Shown here piece after piece: positions 62,201-64,000 of a stretch of DNA of 64,000 nt. How positions within the stretch are numbered: position 1 is the stretch's first letter; every line of letters starts with the position of its first letter. The translations under genes and the position numbers were made by a program. The notes below the pieces were generated by a model. It was not told the origin of the DNA and searched no databases. It saw only the letters and a list, made by a program, of their open reading frames with translations. The stretch comes from Phorcus lineatus (lineage: Eukaryota > Mollusca > Gastropoda > Trochida > Trochidae). Location of the stretch: NCBI GenBank assembly GCA_921293015.1, contig OV121097.1, forward strand, positions 26,013,429 through 26,077,428, written 5' to 3'.

Positions 62201-63151
62201 AGTAAGTTTTCGCCTAACCAATCCGTTAATTATGTGTGCAATTACTAAGAATTAACTGTTACACCTCAAGAAATACAAAATATCGCATCATTTGGTATTT
62301 CAGAAGACAGTTTTATATGTAAGGAGCTTTATTACTAAACTTTGTCATGAATTTGTATATCTGCTCTGTTAAACAAAATCGTGGAACAAATATTGATCAA
62401 GTGATGTCGATGCATGACGTGTTTATGACAAAAGATCTTTGCATCAATTCTTCACAACCTAGCTGCTCAACAACTAATCCTAGTCACTTGTTACATACAA
62501 AAATGACAAGTGCTTAATCAATATTTAAATAATGATCATATCAAAGCTACCAACCTGTTGCCGTTAAAGGCACATCCAAATCTAATTGTTCAACGTCGTG
62601 AATGTCAATGATGTAAAACATTGAACAAAGTATCCATAGACATAACTCATAGGAGTCTGATCTTACGAATGCTTATGCTCAAACGTCGGGGTATGTCAAA
62701 ATAAGATAAGAAAATTAGAAAAGATAAGACCATTATTATTCTTTCTGGTTCACTGAATGAAAATGATAAATGAGAGCAAAAGAAATCGTTCGTTAGCAGT
62801 TTTTTGTTATTTATTACTTGAAGAATTAAAATATTCATGTTATGAACATAACCTTTGAGATAACATTTTAAACGCATGGATTGTATATTCATTACTTGAT
62901 TTTTCTTTTACCGTTATTTGTTTCATAAAATGTTTCAATTTGAGTTTGCAATTTTTCATCAAACAATGAAATAACTTTAGCAAACTGTGATCTTGTAAAA
63001 TTTTCTGTCTTCAAATGTATATGAAAAATTGTTTTCCCTGACTGAATGTCCCCACCAGGCAGATCTTTGTCCCAATCGTTTTAATCTAGCATTTTAACTT
63101 TTGACATTTACGAAAACATAAAGTCGGTCTCTGAGATGTTGTGTTTCTATC

Positions 63152-63432
63152 TGTCTGATGAATGACAGACAGACAGACATTTTATTCAGTAACAGCCCTC
63201 CGGCCCAAAATACACATACATCAACACTTCTAAGTTGTAACATGCGCATAATTATCTATTTAAATTTAGATTTGTGTTTCTTGTCAACATGGTATAGGTA
63301 TAGACAAACATCCTTTATGATATTAATATTATGACTCTGTATAATGGATATACATACATACATAGTTGGGTATTTATTGAGATATTTTGATAGGTACTTT
63401 TTTCTTACTTTTTTTCTTTGTCTGATGAATGA
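63152..63432 (-). mobile_element. Retroposon insertion with 14-bp TSDs
   Basis: TGTCTGATGAATGA occurs at 63152-63165 and again at 63419-63432, flanking about 253 bp. Read on the minus strand, the insert ends CGGAGGGCTGTTACTGAATA, then AAATG and a (TGTC)n tail abutting one repeat, as expected for target-primed insertion. There is no ORF. It is either a 5'-truncated LINE tail or a SINE sharing that tail. The intact duplications suggest it is fairly young. Confidence 0.65.
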
Positions 63433-63496
63433 GCTGCTATGAATAATTTTCCTCTACTTATGGCTCATTCATGCCATTCTAGACTTTATTCTAGCG

Positions 63497-63672
63497 ATTG
63501 TATCATAATTTTTGTATTAGCTGTACTATTATTTCTGTAAGTTCTGCTACTAGTTCTGTTATTTTCCTGCCATACCAAAACTTTTGTATTAGCGGTACTA
63601 TTATTGCTGTAAGTTTTGCTACTATTGCTGTAAGTTTCTTCCTGTACCAACATTTTTTGTATCAAAGTTGTC
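63497..63672. repeat. 72-bp minisatellite, about 2.4 units
   Basis: TTTGTATTAG recurs at 63511 and 63583, with a partial third at about 63655. TACTATTATT.CTGTAAGTT and GCTACTA lie within. Since 72 is 24 codons, both strands show 60-codon repetitive frames (plus: NFCIS...TII.VS; minus: TYSNNSTANTK). I take these as artefacts of the period. Confidence 0.75.
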
Positions 63673-64000
63673 ATAGTTAAGTTGGTGATGTGAAGGCAAA
63701 ACGCATTAATGTGGTTGCTTTGTCTTTAGACCTTTTACAGGAAGTGTTTATACACATAATACACCAACAAGGTCTCTATAGCTACTTGTATTGCCATAGC
63801 TTAAATAACGTATTACCCCGACAATCAAATAATCTAAAGTTGGGTCTTCATTAAGTCGTATATCAAATATGCAACAGTTTGTTCTACTTGATTTTGTGAA
63901 GCAAGTCTCTGTAAGAAAAAGGAGCCAAGAAAGTAATACAAATAATTCTAAATAACGAGGTATATCAAATTCACAGACGATTTCTTATCAATACCTTTAC

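Larger units (their letters stand above)
49277..64000 (+). other. Probable long first intron, no recognisable coding exon
   Basis: This starts at the GTAAGA donor after the exon at 49179-49276. The remaining 14.7 kb is AT-rich with frequent stops on both strands. Its contents are listed separately: tandem repeats at 49.5, 51.0 and 52.5 kb, a perfect hairpin at 57.7 kb, a hAT-type MITE at 58.6 kb, a retroposon at 63.2 kb and a 72-bp minisatellite at 63.5 kb. A 47-bp stretch at 51906-51952 has acceptor, donor and compatible phase and could be an exon, but short segments like this also arise by chance. Open frames of 91 and 100 codons at 55453-55728 and 55782-56084 resemble nothing I know. Confidence 0.35.

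Overview
This is eukaryotic, AT-rich, non-coding-dominated DNA, most likely from a marine invertebrate and probably a gastropod mollusc. The evidence is the gene-poor AT-rich background, long (AAT)n arrays, tRNA-derived SINEs ending in short tandem tails (CACCT/CATCT-type or ACTC-type), MITEs, and degraded mariner and LINE pieces. The ending of one SINE resembles mollusc SINE ends as I remember them. The organism call is an inference. No rRNA gene, tRNA gene, CRISPR array, operon or complete protein-coding gene is visible. Nearly all long open frames look like chance.

Region 0.4-38 kb is the most structured part. Short islands recur in the same order at long intervals. They define diverged tandem segmental copies: A (about 0.6-6 kb), possibly A' (from 6.93 kb), B (about 14.6-26 kb), C (about 27.0-35 kb), and a partial D near 37.4 kb. 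Identity in the islands looks like roughly 65-80% by eye. One island, at 3044-3365, 18800-19135 and 28790-29140, looks like a core promoter: a TATA-like AATAAAA is followed exactly 27 bp later by AAATAGC in all three copies, then by a GTGCAgTTC motif, and by a perfect CRE (TGACGTCA) in two of them. Other islands look like splice acceptors with short exons. The array may therefore be an undescribed tandem gene or lncRNA family, or its decayed remains. Copy-specific insertions are a 328-bp MITE in A, a SINE in A, a mariner fossil at the end of A, and a foldback element plus a 688-bp TIR element carrying an RFX-type site in B.

Region 38-48 kb holds a LINE reverse-transcriptase 3' fragment, SINE copies on both strands, an internal duplication around an (AAT)n array (42.1-43.5 kb) whose second copy is interrupted by about 0.5 kb, and otherwise featureless DNA.

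Region 48.2-64 kb probably holds the 5' end of a plus-strand gene. A perfect X-box (RFX site) at 48207-48220 precedes a GC-richer 5'UTR-like stretch. A small exon follows with acceptor, Kozak-compatible ATG (49179) and GTAAGA donor (49277). The remaining 15 kb looks like a first intron. It contains minisatellites, a 147-bp duplication, a hAT-type MITE (58631-59202), a retroposon with 14-bp target-site duplications (63152-63432), and a 72-bp repeat.
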